Positions 1-8,528 of a stretch of DNA of 64,000 nucleotides are shown piece by piece (within the stretch, counting starts at the first letter, position 1; each line of letters begins with the position of its first letter). Position numbers and translations under genes: made by a program. The DNA comes from Gammaproteobacteria bacterium (GTDB lineage: Bacteria; Pseudomonadota; Gammaproteobacteria; Burkholderiales; Rhodocyclaceae), in the NCBI GenBank assembly GCA_029289235.1, contig JARFTZ010000011.1:58194-122193 (forward strand), read 5' to 3'. Under the pieces are notes generated by a model. The model was not told the origin of the DNA. It saw only the letters and a program-made list of their open reading frames with translations, and did not search any database.

Positions 1-591
1 ATTCTCGCCGATGGCCGAGGTCGGCTCGTCCATGATGATGATTTCGCTTTGGTGGCTGAACGCCTTGGCAATCTCCACCAGTTGCGTTTGCGCGAGGCTC
101 AGCCGGTACATCGGCGTGCGCGGGTCGATATCGAAACGCAGGCGCTCCAGCAACTCGCCGGCCCGTGCGAACAGGCGCGGGTAATCGACGACGACACCGA
201 GTTTCTTGGGTTCGCGTCCGAGAAAAATATTCTCCGCGACGGTCATGCCGGGAATCGGCGACAACTCCTGGGTAATGATCGAGATCCGGGCGTGCAGCGC
301 CTCATTGGGATTGGCGAAATGCACCTCTCGCCCCCGCACCTTGATGGATCCCGCATCGCGCTGAAGGATTCCCATCAGGACGTTGAGAAAGGTCGACTTC
401 CCCGCGCCATTGCCGCCACACAGCGCATGAACACTGCCGGCATGCAACTCAAGGCAGCCGTTCCTGAGGGCGGGCACTCCGTTGAAACTCTTCGCCACGC
501 CGCAGGCGACAACCAGTGGTTCGGCGGATATCGGCGTCGCCGCTGGCGAACCAGGAGGATGGCAGGTCGAATCTGTTGCGCTATCCGGCAT
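1..591 (-). CDS. Sugar ABC transporter ATP-binding protein (RbsA/XylG type), C-terminus beyond the window
   Basis: Only the first 197 codons are inside the window. They form the first half of a double-domain sugar-importer ATPase. Visible motifs are Walker A GGNGAGKST (about residues 48-56), the RbsA-type Q-loop segment ITQELSPIPGMTVAENIFLG, a signature-like LSLAQTQLVEIAKAF and Walker B EIIIMDEPTSA. The start is ATG at 591: a GGAGAG Shine-Dalgarno lies about 10 nt upstream and an in-frame TAA closes the frame about 30 nt upstream. It would energise uptake of a sugar or polyol at the inner membrane. It is the last visible gene of the minus-strand polyol locus and follows its own promoter (748-776). 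A complete paralogue lies at 4481-6016, so the locus seems to have two transporters. The substrate cannot be told from the sequence. Confidence 0.9.
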   Translation of the reverse strand, partial: MPDSATDSTCHPPGSPAATPISAEPLVVACGVAKSFNGVPALRNGCLELHAGSVHALCGGNGAGKSTFLNVLMGILQRDAGSIKVRGREVHFANPNEALHARISIITQELSPIPGMTVAENIFLGREPKKLGVVVDYPRLFARAGELLERLRFDIDPRTPMYRLSLAQTQLVEIAKAFSHQSEIIIMDEPTSAIGEN

Positions 592-747
592 ATCGCTTGA
601 CTCTCCGAAGCTTGCTTACGCAGTCCTCTTACCAAGGCATAAGGCTCTTGCGTGTTCTTTCTTCTTTGTCTGCAACCCCGACGTACTCAACCGCGTTTGT
701 TTTCCCGAACGGCTCGTAGCAGTCGTTTGTGTAGCGGCTTGGAAAGC

Positions 748-776
748 ATTCTGGAACCAGCACCAGACGATGTCAA
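748..776 (-). promoter_or_regulatory. Predicted sigma70 promoter shared with the dehydrogenase promoter
   Basis: On the minus strand TTGACA (776-771) and CAGAAT (753-748) are separated by exactly 17 bp. The -35 is consensus and the -10 matches 4 of 6 positions. The hexamers plus most of the spacer are nearly the same as at 8426-8454 (about 28 of 33 positions identical), which suggests a shared promoter/operator. It would drive the partial ABC ATPase gene. Confidence 0.55.
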
Positions 777-836
777 CAAGTCAACCACAAAACAATGACA
801 ATCGGAGCATTACAGCACCACAAATCAACCTTCTCT

Positions 837-851
837 AATCACACAATGATT
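837..851. promoter_or_regulatory. Candidate operator AATCA-N5-TGATT
   Basis: This is a perfect 5+5 inverted repeat (AATCA CACAA TGATT) 60 bp upstream of the predicted -35. The same arms with a different spacer occur at 8514-8528, 59 bp upstream of the matching promoter. The conserved arms and distance suggest a regulator site, possibly for the DeoR-family protein at 10822-11604. That link is inference. Confidence 0.4.
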
Positions 852-923
852 ATAGTCAATCACTTGATCAACAACTCGTCTTCAGACCCGGGCGAGAACC
901 CGGGCCCTGGCATCGCCCCCCCC

Positions 924-1955
924 TCAGTCGACAAAACTGATAACGCCTTTGACGACTTCGCCCGGGTTATCCATGTTGAAAAGGACGCTTTCCACGATCC
1001 TTTCGAACGGAAAGACATGAGAAGCGATCTTCTTCAGCGGGATGACACCGGACTCAACCGCCTTGATCGCCGTCGGATAATGGTTGCGGTAGCGGAAAAT
1101 CGTCTCGAGTCGAGCCTCTCTGGAGGCCATGGTGCCGATATCCATACCGATGACGGGATCGGCGGCCATGCCGACAATGACCACGACACCGTTGCGCGCA
1201 ACAACCTGCGAGGCTTGCAGCGCAGTACGCGGACTCCCGGCCGCATCGAAAACGACGTCGCAGCCCCCCGCTTTCATCAGAGACGCGACGACATCCTCCT
1301 GATCGCCGCGGATCACTCGCTTGGCACCCAACGCCAACGCCGTATCCAGTCGCTTCTTTACGACATCGACAACAGTGACGTCGCTCACGCCAATGGCTTT
1401 CAGCACCAGCATCGTGACCAGGCCGATACAGCCCGAACCGAAGATGACCGCACTTTGCCCCAGCCGGGCACCGGATTTCTCGACGGCGTAGAGCCCGACG
1501 GAAAGAGGCTCGCAAAGAGCCCCCTCCATGGTGCTGACGTTCGACGGGAGCTTGAAGCACATCTTCGCGGGGTGCGAAACAAACTCACAGAACACACCGT
1601 CCCTTTCATGCGGTATCGCCATGAACGACATGTTCGAACAAAGATTGTAGTGCCCGGTCATGCAACTCCAGCACCCGCCGCAAGGAACTCCCGGCTCGAG
1701 CGCCACCTTGTCGCCGACGGCAAATCCCTGTACGCCGGGACCGACATCAATGACCTCCCCGGCGGACTCATGCCCCAGAATCAGAGGGGTATCGACGACC
1801 CAGTTCCCCAGGCGGCCATCCTTGAGAAAGTGCATATCGGAGCCGCAAATCCCCACATGATGAACTTTGATCAACAACTCACCCGGCGCCACACCGGGAC
1901 GAGGGCGATCCTCGATGCGCATGTCGCGAGGGCCGTACATCACAGCCGCTTTCAT
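924..1955 (-). CDS. Zinc-dependent sugar-alcohol dehydrogenase (L-iditol/xylitol dehydrogenase-like)
   Basis: This 343-residue medium-chain dehydrogenase would oxidise a polyol to a ketose with NAD+ in the cytoplasm. The catalytic zinc site is visible as GICGSDMHF (about 37-45) and GHESAGE (about 64-70). The structural zinc loop is CGGCWSCMTGHYNLC, and the Rossmann motif is GSGCIGLV. The ATG at 1955 (MKAAVMYGPRD) was chosen because homologues start this way and GGGAG precedes it. A GTG at 1967 with an AAAGGAG site is a real alternative and would add four residues. It lies 386 bp downstream of the binding-protein gene on the same strand, so it may have its own promoter. A second, distant zinc dehydrogenase sits at 6882-7982. 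The exact substrate is unknown. Confidence 0.88.
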   Translation of the reverse strand: MKAAVMYGPRDMRIEDRPRPGVAPGELLIKVHHVGICGSDMHFLKDGRLGNWVVDTPLILGHESAGEVIDVGPGVQGFAVGDKVALEPGVPCGGCWSCMTGHYNLCSNMSFMAIPHERDGVFCEFVSHPAKMCFKLPSNVSTMEGALCEPLSVGLYAVEKSGARLGQSAVIFGSGCIGLVTMLVLKAIGVSDVTVVDVVKKRLDTALALGAKRVIRGDQEDVVASLMKAGGCDVVFDAAGSPRTALQASQVVARNGVVVIVGMAADPVIGMDIGTMASREARLETIFRYRNHYPTAIKAVESGVIPLKKIASHVFPFERIVESVLFNMDNPGEVVKGVISFVD

Positions 1956-2341
1956 GGTAACTCCCACGAGAAACTCCTTTCACTATTTGGAAATGCCGCG
2001 CGAGAAGAAGACGCTCTCCAGCAAGCAGTATTCACCGAACGCCCGGACCCGGAAACAGCCAGCAGTGTAAAGAACGCACATCACGGGCTTCGAGCATTTG
2101 GCGAAGGACTGGCGGGAAAGCCAGCTTCTGACGCATGAATTCATGCGCCCGACAAAAACCGACTCCCTTCTACTGCCAACCAGTCATCTGGATTTTCTGA
2201 ACACGTCATGAAGACATGAGCACACCGCCAGGCATCGCCGGGAAAACGACTAATACAAAGGGAGTCCCGAGGCTGCGGCGCGAATGCTGAAACCAGCACC
2301 CGTGCCACAGCAGTTACCGCAAAAAACACCGTCCGCGGATG
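1956..2341. other. Intergenic region between binding protein and dehydrogenase
   Basis: There are 386 bp without a convincing gene. The one distinctive element is the 16-bp palindrome at 2132-2147. The region carries the Shine-Dalgarno sequences for the dehydrogenase at its low-coordinate end. Confidence 0.5.
2132..2147. promoter_or_regulatory. 16-bp perfect palindrome CGCATGAATTCATGCG
   Basis: This perfect dyad lies 177 bp upstream of the dehydrogenase start and 195 bp past the end of the binding-protein gene. It could be a regulator binding site. There is no T-run, so it does not look like a terminator. Its function is not known. Confidence 0.3.
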
Positions 2342-3295
2342 TTACTTATCCAGAACGAAGGGAGACGAGTACTTGTGGACGTTTTCCTTGGTGATCAGCA
2401 AGCAGTCGAACAGTTGCTTCTCACTCTTCGCGCCGGTCTTTCCTGTCCTGATGAACGAATCGGCCTGCTTCACCGCTTCCTCCGAGAACACCGCGACCGG
2501 CTGCAGCACGGTATAGGCCAGTTCTCCACTCTTGACTGCAGCGACGGCATCAGGCGAGCCATCGAACCCGCCCACGACGACATCCTTGAGCTTGCCCGCC
2601 TTCTTCAGCGCTGCGATGGCACCCAATGCCATTTCGTCGTTCCCGCTGATCACTCCCTTGATGTCTGGATTCGCCTGCATCATCGCCTGCATCTTGTTGT
2701 GGCCTTGAGTTCGGTCCCAATTCGCAACCTCTTGAGCGACCTTCTTCAGGTCTGGATACTGACTGAGCACCGTCTTGTAGCCGTTCGAACGGGTGGCCGC
2801 GTTATTGTCTGACGGCGCACCGAAAAGCTCGACGTACTTGCCCTTGTCGCCCATCACCTTTACCCACTGTTGCGCCCCGAGCGCAGCGCCCTGGGCGTTG
2901 TTCGAAACGAGCTGAGCCTTGGCCAAGCCGTCCTTGTTGATTTCCGCGTTGATCAGCAGAACCGGAATGTTCGCGGCAACTGCTTTCTGGACCGCGCCGA
3001 CCGAGCCGCTGGCATTGGCCGGGTCAAGGAGAATTGCGACCGATTTGTTCGTAATCGCCGTATCGATCAGCTTGCTCTCGGTGTTCGTGTCGCCAACGTG
3101 AGCGGCGACCACCGCCGTATAGCCCATCTTTTCCGCGGTCGCCTTGGCCACATTACCTTCGGTGAACCAATACGGATTGGCTGGATCGTTCACGATGATC
3201 GTCATCAGTCCCTTGCCCTGTGCCATGGCGGCACTGGTCATGAGGGGAGTGAGCAACAGTGCTGCGATGAGTTTACGGCGTGTTGTTTTAAACAT
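2342..3295 (-). CDS. Periplasmic sugar/polyol-binding protein of an ABC importer
   Basis: This 317-residue protein has a cleavable signal peptide (MFKTTRRKLIAALLL..., cleavage probably after AMA around residue 25). It continues as a ribose/galactose-type periplasmic binding protein (peripla_BP_4 family). Family features include the early NPYW segment, ISGNDEMALGAIAALKKAG and VGGFDGSPDAVAAVKSG. It would capture the ligand and deliver it to the permease encoded just downstream in map coordinates (3352-4458), which lies upstream in transcription. The gap to the permease gene is 56 bp, and AGGAGAG precedes the ATG. It is part of the minus-strand operon with the permease, ATPase, DUF2291 protein and dehydrogenase. 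The substrate is inferred to be a polyol from the neighbours only. Confidence 0.9.
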   Translation of the reverse strand: MFKTTRRKLIAALLLTPLMTSAAMAQGKGLMTIIVNDPANPYWFTEGNVAKATAEKMGYTAVVAAHVGDTNTESKLIDTAITNKSVAILLDPANASGSVGAVQKAVAANIPVLLINAEINKDGLAKAQLVSNNAQGAALGAQQWVKVMGDKGKYVELFGAPSDNNAATRSNGYKTVLSQYPDLKKVAQEVANWDRTQGHNKMQAMMQANPDIKGVISGNDEMALGAIAALKKAGKLKDVVVGGFDGSPDAVAAVKSGELAYTVLQPVAVFSEEAVKQADSFIRTGKTGAKSEKQLFDCLLITKENVHKYSSPFVLDK

Positions 3296-3351
3296 ATCTA
3301 CCTCTCCTAAGTTGCTTCATTACAAAGTGCCGAAAGATCGGCGGACGTTCA

Positions 3352-4458
3352 TCAGGCGAGCTTCCCTGCAGGCTCTTTCTGAGGAATGACGGGATTACCC
3401 GACGCGGGTAGCGGCTTCGGCCGCTTGGCGTACTGGATGGAGTTCATCAGCACCGCGAGGACGATCACGGCACCGGTAAAGACGGTTTGCCAGTACGCCG
3501 AAACGCCGATGATCACGAGACCATCGGAAAGAAAGCCGATAACGAACGCCCCGAGCAGGGTGCCACGCACGTTGCCGCGCCCGCCGGTCAGTGCTGCCCC
3601 GCCGACGACCACGGCGGCGATGGCGGTCAATTCGTAGGTCGTCCCTGCTGTCGGCCCGGCAGAGGTAAGCTGCGAGGACAGCACCAAGCCGGCTACCGCG
3701 GCGCAAATACCGGAGAACACATAGACGGAGATTGTCGTGAACTTGACCGGCACGCCGGAGAGCTCAGCCGCCCGGGCGTTTCCACCAGTCGAATAGACCC
3801 AACGCCCGAAGGCCGTTCTGTTCAGCAGAATGACGGCAATGATCGCCAGCGCGACCAGAACCAGCACGCCGATGGGAACGTTGAAGAACGTGTTGAAACC
3901 GAGCCAATCGAACCCGGTGTTCCCGAGTTCAGGCTGACCGCCCAGGTTGTTGTAGGTCAGCCCGTTGGTGAGCAGCAGGGCGACGCCCCGGGCGCAGTAC
4001 AGCACGCCGAGCGTGGCAACGAATGCCGGCACCTTGAGATAGGCGATGAGTACGCCATTGACCGCGCCGATGAATCCACCCAGCGCACAAGTCAGCACGA
4101 CGACGACCCACACCGAAGGATAGAAGATCGATCCCAGCACCTCGATCTCCACCCCCTGCATCAGCGCACCGGCCACCACGCCACACAAGCCGAGCGTCGA
4201 CCCGACGGACAGATCGATACCTCCGGTCAGGATAACCACCAGCATGCCGATCGCCAGAAGCCCGTAAATCGCCACGTGCGATGCCATGACCAGGAAATTG
4301 GCGGTCGAGAAATAGACCGGCGACAGCATGGAAAACACCACAATGATCACGATCAAGGCAAAGAACGCTCGCCCTTCGAGAAGGATCCGCACAATATCGA
4401 TGCCACCCCGGGAGGGAGCGCCCTGAACGCCTTGAGCGGTTTTATTCGCAGTAGTCAT
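3352..4458 (-). CDS. Sugar ABC transporter permease (RbsC type)
   Basis: This 368-residue inner-membrane permease of the BPD_transp_2 (RbsC/XylH) family has about nine hydrophobic segments. The family loop GLLAIGMLVVILTGGIDLSV is clear, as are ELTAIAAVVVGGAALTGGRG and GTLLGAFVIGFLSDGLVI near the C-terminus. The start at ATG 4458 (MTTANKTAQ) was chosen because AGGAG lies 9 nt upstream; a longer in-frame start at 4533 would run into the ATPase gene. The gene sits 22 bp after the ATPase stop and 56 bp before the binding protein, so the three are clearly one operon. It forms the membrane channel of the importer. Confidence 0.92.
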   Translation of the reverse strand: MTTANKTAQGVQGAPSRGGIDIVRILLEGRAFFALIVIIVVFSMLSPVYFSTANFLVMASHVAIYGLLAIGMLVVILTGGIDLSVGSTLGLCGVVAGALMQGVEIEVLGSIFYPSVWVVVVLTCALGGFIGAVNGVLIAYLKVPAFVATLGVLYCARGVALLLTNGLTYNNLGGQPELGNTGFDWLGFNTFFNVPIGVLVLVALAIIAVILLNRTAFGRWVYSTGGNARAAELSGVPVKFTTISVYVFSGICAAVAGLVLSSQLTSAGPTAGTTYELTAIAAVVVGGAALTGGRGNVRGTLLGAFVIGFLSDGLVIIGVSAYWQTVFTGAVIVLAVLMNSIQYAKRPKPLPASGNPVIPQKEPAGKLA

Positions 4459-4480
4459 GCGATTTTTCTCCTGATATTTA

Positions 4481-6016
4481 TTACTCGACCACGGACTCGC
4501 CCGAGGCGGCCATGATTTGTTCCTTGGAAACATCGGGCCCGAATTCGGCAGAGATTTTCCCCCGCGCCATCACGATGATGCGGTGCGCGACGCTCAGGCA
4601 CTCGCCGACTTCCGATGTCGAATAGATCACCGCAAGCCCTTGGCGAGCCCGCTCGGCAATCAGCCGGAAGACCTCGGCCTTGGCGCCGATGTCGATCCCG
4701 CGGCTCGGTTCGTCGAGCAACAGCACCTTGGGATTCGTCGCCAGCATCTTGCCGATCACGACCTTCTGCTGATTCCCGCCCGACAGCGAACCGATGGCGG
4801 CACCGCCCCCGGCCGTCTTGACCGTGACGCGGCGAATCGATTCGTCGACCAGTTCGCGTTCTCGCTGGGGCGAGGTGAAACATCCCTTCACGAAAGCTCC
4901 GATGCTGGCGAGAGACAGGTTTTTCCCGACAGTCATCGTCTGCACCAGTCCGTCACGCTGACGGTCTTCCGGCACGAGCGACAAGCCCTTGGCAATCCGT
5001 TCCGCAATGGTCGCCCCCGAGACATCTTCGCCCTCCAGGAGCACCTTCCCATTCATCAATTCGCCTCGCCCGGCCACGGCCTCGAGCAACTCCGTACGAC
5101 CAGCTCCCATCAATCCGTAGATGCAGACGATTTCGCCGGCACGCACCTGCAGCGACATGTGGTCGACCACATTGGCACCGGACGCCTCGGTGACAACAAC
5201 GTCGTCAATCGAAAGCGCCACGTCGCCAAACTCGTACCCGGTCGGCGGGCTGCCGAGATCGAAGTTGTCGCCGACCATGTTGCGGACGATCCACTCGAGG
5301 TCGATTTCCGAGCGCGGTGCCTTGGCCGTCATGTTCCCATCGCGCAGCACCACCGCATGATCGGTAATCTGTAACGCCTCTTCCAGATGATGGGAGATAT
5401 AAACAATGGATACACCCCGCGATTTCAGGTCGCGAATCACCTTGAACAGGACCTCGACCTCCGTCGCAGAAAGCGCCGAAGTCGGTTCGTCCATGATCAG
5501 GATGCGGCTGTTGACCGACAGCGCGCGAGCGATCTCGACGATCTGCTGCTGACCGAGGCGGAGATCTTCGACCAACGTCATCGGGTCGATGTCCTCTTCA
5601 AGCTCCTCCATCAACGCCTTGGTAAGCCGGGCTTCCTCCGCAAAATTGACGCCGGTCGCCGTGCGAATCTCCCGGCCCATGAAAATGTTGTCGCGCACCG
5701 ACAGGTTGGGTGCGAGGCTCAATTCCTGATGGATGATCGAAATCCCGCGGTTGCGGGCCTCCGTCGACGAGGAAAACCTCACCGGCTCGCCATCGAGGAT
5801 GATCTCGCCGGAGGTTGGCGGCTGGATGCCGGCGAGAATCTTCATCAGTGTCGATTTCCCCGCGCCGTTTTCCCCGAACAGGGTCGTCACCTGGCCGCGA
5901 TGGATATCGAAGTTCACCCCGTTCAACGCGCGCACGCTGCCGAAAAACTTGGCAACGTTGCGCGCCGACATCACCGCCTCGCCATCGGTGTGCGCCGCTT
6001 TAGGCAAGGCACTCAT
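4481..6016 (-). CDS. Sugar ABC transporter ATP-binding protein, two nucleotide-binding domains (RbsA type)
   Basis: This 511-residue ATPase has the duplicated RbsA/MglA architecture. The first domain has Walker A GENGAGKST, signature LRLGQQQIVEIARAL and Walker B ILIMDEPTSALS. The second has the usual degenerate P-loop GLMGAGRTELLEAVAG, an intact signature LSGGNQQKVVIGKML and Walker B VLLLDEPSRGIDIG. Length matches the family. Its ATG overlaps the stop of the DUF2291 gene by 4 nt (ATGA), indicating translational coupling. It powers the importer made with 3352-4458 and 2342-3295. Confidence 0.93.
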   Translation of the reverse strand: MSALPKAAHTDGEAVMSARNVAKFFGSVRALNGVNFDIHRGQVTTLFGENGAGKSTLMKILAGIQPPTSGEIILDGEPVRFSSSTEARNRGISIIHQELSLAPNLSVRDNIFMGREIRTATGVNFAEEARLTKALMEELEEDIDPMTLVEDLRLGQQQIVEIARALSVNSRILIMDEPTSALSATEVEVLFKVIRDLKSRGVSIVYISHHLEEALQITDHAVVLRDGNMTAKAPRSEIDLEWIVRNMVGDNFDLGSPPTGYEFGDVALSIDDVVVTEASGANVVDHMSLQVRAGEIVCIYGLMGAGRTELLEAVAGRGELMNGKVLLEGEDVSGATIAERIAKGLSLVPEDRQRDGLVQTMTVGKNLSLASIGAFVKGCFTSPQRERELVDESIRRVTVKTAGGGAAIGSLSGGNQQKVVIGKMLATNPKVLLLDEPSRGIDIGAKAEVFRLIAERARQGLAVIYSTSEVGECLSVAHRIIVMARGKISAEFGPDVSKEQIMAASGESVVE

Positions 6017-6672
6017 GGCGCGACTTTCAACTGCACCGGCGTAACCATCCAGTTGGCCGGATTGATCAGCTGGAACACGCCAACCACTTCGATCGTCTTG
6101 CCGGGCAGCTTCTCGCGATCCAGCTTGGCCAGCTCTTGCGCCTTGATCTGGTCGTTCAGCGCGGCACCGGCATCCTGATATTCGATCTGGTTGGTGAACT
6201 GGCCGAAACTGATGGTTCCCGTCGCGTCGCGCACCTCGGTACCGTTGATCGCCGGCCCGGTTTGCACCCGGACGCCGACTCCATCCGGCAAACCGTCAAC
6301 CTTGACCTTGAAGACACCGCTGCTCCCCTCGCCAACAACGCCGCTGAACCTGACCGGAAAGATCGGCCCGACGCTTCCCGGCTTGCCATACTTTTCCCCC
6401 GCTGCCGCCTTGTCCGCGACTATGGCTTCCGCCAGCAGCTTCGCGTCTACCGCAGCCTTCTCGATCGCCGCCTTGATTTTCGGATACTCCTTCTTCCCGA
6501 AAGCTTCAGGCGAAAAGACTTGGGCGCGAACGTCCTCCTCCGAACCGATCCGCACAACCTTGGTGTCCAGCGCCATCGCAACGAGTACAGCGATAACAAC
6601 CGCCGGCACGACCAATTTGCGCAGCCCCGAACCGGACTGATGTCCGCTTGATAGTTCTGCCTGTGAACTCAT
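6013..6672 (-). CDS. DUF2291 family membrane-anchored protein, ABC-transporter partner
   Basis: This 219-residue protein has one N-terminal membrane segment (about 19-36, LVVPAVVIAVLVAMALD) and a soluble periplasmic domain. The sequence fits DUF2291 (PF10054), whose members are typically encoded beside RbsA-type ATPases. Here it directly precedes the ATPase with a 4-nt overlap, so it is almost certainly coexpressed and probably works with this transporter. Its molecular role is not established. Possible roles are a periplasmic accessory or a stabiliser of the complex, but that is speculation. The start ATG at 6672 has no strong Shine-Dalgarno. Confidence 0.82.
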   Translation of the reverse strand: MSSQAELSSGHQSGSGLRKLVVPAVVIAVLVAMALDTKVVRIGSEEDVRAQVFSPEAFGKKEYPKIKAAIEKAAVDAKLLAEAIVADKAAAGEKYGKPGSVGPIFPVRFSGVVGEGSSGVFKVKVDGLPDGVGVRVQTGPAINGTEVRDATGTISFGQFTNQIEYQDAGAALNDQIKAQELAKLDREKLPGKTIEVVGVFQLINPANWMVTPVQLKVAP

Positions 6673-6881
6673 AAGTTGCTTCCTGCCCCCTGAATCGAAT
6701 TGCTGACACCCTGCTCAAACTTCATTGTCGATAACCCTCCTCCGGAACTGTCCGGTCCCGCACCGCCTCTGCGGCAAGCACGACCGAGCCAGCCCCCCCC
6801 GATTACGACGATTGCAGACGCCGCGCCGTATCGGCAGCTGCACCAAGTTGAGATGCCGCTGCCGTACGACTGTTGTTGGAA

Positions 6882-7982
6882 TCAAGCGTCAGGTGTCAGC
6901 AACACCTTGATCGAGTCCATCGACTGCGCCACCTTCAATGCCTCCTCCCATTCGGAAAGCTTGTAGTTATGGGTGACGATGCCTTTGGAGGTGCACAACC
7001 CACGGTTCAGCAAATCGATGGCGACCGGATAGCAGAACCCGGACAGGTGCGCGCCGCGCAGGTCGAGGTGCTTCTCTTCACCGATGATCGACCAGTCGAC
7101 CGTGGTTTCATGCCCGAACACACTGAACTCGACGAAGCGCCCCAGCTTGCGGATCATCTGCAAGCCTTGCGTGACGCCGCTCGGATGACCGGTCGCTTCG
7201 ATATACACGTCGCAGCCGTAGCCGCCGGTCATCTTCTTGACGATCTCCACCGCGTCTTCGCGCTTGGGATTTATCACGACATCGGCACCGTACTGTTTCG
7301 ACAGCTCGAGACGACGATCATCGAGATCAATCACGACCAGGCATTTTGGCGTTTTCAGATGCGCGGCCTGAACCATGAACAAGCCCAGCGGACCCGCACC
7401 ACAGATGACCACGACGTCCGAGAACTGAATATCGCCGCGATTGACGGCGTGGAGCGAACACGACAACGGCTCGATCACTGCCGCGTCTTCGAACGACACG
7501 GTCTCGGGAATCTTGTGAATGATGGCGCGCGCGGAAAGGCGCATGTACTCGGCCATGCCGCCGTCGGCGGATTCACGCTGGAAGCCATAGACGTCGTGCA
7601 CTTCGCACATCCAGTGATGGCCGGTACGGCAATAGTGGCAGCGACCGCAGGGAACGATCTGCTCGGCAACGACCCGGTCGCCGAGTTGAACGTTGTGGTA
7701 TTCGGCGGCACCTTCGCCCAGCTCGCAGACCACACCCCAGAACTCGTGCCCGGGAATGACCGGCGGCTTGATGTAGGAGGGACGACCGGCGTCCTTGTCG
7801 CCCCAGAAGCGGGGCGCACCGGACCATCCCTTCATGTCGCCGGCGCAGATGCCGCACGACATGATCTTGATGACAACTTCGTTCGGACCTGCCGCAGGCC
7901 GCTTGACCTTCTCCAGGTTGTATTCATGCGGCGCCTTGCACACGACAGCCATCATCTCTTCATCATGGTATTTCACAGTCAC
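6882..7982 (-). CDS. Zinc-dependent alcohol dehydrogenase, erythritol/L-threitol dehydrogenase-like
   Basis: This 366-residue medium-chain dehydrogenase has the catalytic zinc segment MSCGICAGDMKGW, GHEFWGVV, a structural zinc loop CGRCHYCRTGHHWMC and the nucleotide-binding GAGPLGLFMV. From memory the sequence resembles erythritol/L-threitol dehydrogenases of tetritol pathways. Together with a DhaK-type kinase across the divergent region, this supports a C4-polyol pathway, though substrate assignment remains inference. The GTG at 7982 was chosen because a perfect GGAGG lies 6 nt upstream; ATG codons at 7958/7955 are alternatives. It is the first gene of the minus-strand operon that continues into DUF2291 and the ABC genes (209-bp gap). 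Its predicted promoter at 8426-8454 implies a long leader of about 440 nt. Confidence 0.87.
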   Translation of the reverse strand: MTVKYHDEEMMAVVCKAPHEYNLEKVKRPAAGPNEVVIKIMSCGICAGDMKGWSGAPRFWGDKDAGRPSYIKPPVIPGHEFWGVVCELGEGAAEYHNVQLGDRVVAEQIVPCGRCHYCRTGHHWMCEVHDVYGFQRESADGGMAEYMRLSARAIIHKIPETVSFEDAAVIEPLSCSLHAVNRGDIQFSDVVVICGAGPLGLFMVQAAHLKTPKCLVVIDLDDRRLELSKQYGADVVINPKREDAVEIVKKMTGGYGCDVYIEATGHPSGVTQGLQMIRKLGRFVEFSVFGHETTVDWSIIGEEKHLDLRGAHLSGFCYPVAIDLLNRGLCTSKGIVTHNYKLSEWEEALKVAQSMDSIKVLLTPDA

Positions 7983-8425
7983 AGCAAACCTCCTTGCGGT
8001 TGGTGGCAATCGACGCCAGCGGCGTCTCAGTAAAAGCAAAGGGCAAAGATCATGTTCCTTGAGGCGCCGCATCGGGCGCTTTGTCGTTCAATGGCCTTCC
8101 GCTCCTGAAAGAAACGAACAGACCGGTTCCTTGCGGCGCTGTTGTTTCAGCGACAGAGGATATGCGGAAGCGAGATGCCGACGTGCCGTCCCGAGAGCAC
8201 GGGACGAGAGCGTCAGAGTAGTTGAGAGAAGGGAAGCGTGGTGTGGGGACAGGATGCCGGCCGAGCCAGCCCGCCGGACGTCTTGGACGGAGGCAGTCCC
8301 GTGGCCTACCTTTGCGGCAACCGGGTCGCACACTGTTTTCTCGTGGCCAAGTCCAATTTCCAAAGTCTTCTTCCTCGCAAGAGAGCAAAGGCTACTTCGA
8401 CATACAACCTGCTACGAACGAGGCC

Positions 8426-8454
8426 ATTCTGGAACCGGCAATTGACGATGTCAA
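8426..8454 (-). promoter_or_regulatory. Predicted sigma70 promoter of the dehydrogenase/ABC operon
   Basis: On the minus strand TTGACA (8454-8449) is followed after 17 bp by CAGAAT (8431-8426). Hexamers, spacing and most of the spacer match the promoter at 748-776. An AATCA-N5-TGATT repeat lies 59 bp upstream, as in the other copy. Confidence 0.55.
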
Positions 8455-8513
8455 CATGGCAATCACCAAAAGAATCGTATAAATCGTTTTAGCTCATTTT
8501 TCTTGTATTTCTC

Positions 8514-8528
8514 AATCATTTTGTGATT
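8514..8528. promoter_or_regulatory. Candidate operator AATCA-N5-TGATT (second copy)
   Basis: A perfect inverted repeat AATCA TTTTG TGATT, flanked by further partly symmetric bases (TCAATCA ... TGATTTGA). The matching element at 837-851 has the same arms and almost the same distance to its promoter. It lies between the minus-strand operon and the plus-strand kinase gene, so it could serve both. Confidence 0.42.

Larger units (their letters stand above)
592..923. other. Intergenic region with promoter module for the partial ABC ATPase gene
   Basis: This 332-bp stretch has no convincing gene. It contains the minus-strand promoter (748-776) and the inverted repeat at 837-851 described separately. 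The predicted leader between promoter and the ATG at 591 is about 150 nt. Confidence 0.6.

Noticed and set aside
795..2138. 447-codon plus-strand open frame opposite the zinc dehydrogenase
   Set aside because: The protein has no recognisable domain and mirrors the antisense of a clear dehydrogenase gene; high-GC DNA gives many such shadows.
8050..8388. Short minus-strand frames in the leader of the dehydrogenase operon
   Set aside because: No Shine-Dalgarno, domain or codon signal; treated as untranslated leader.
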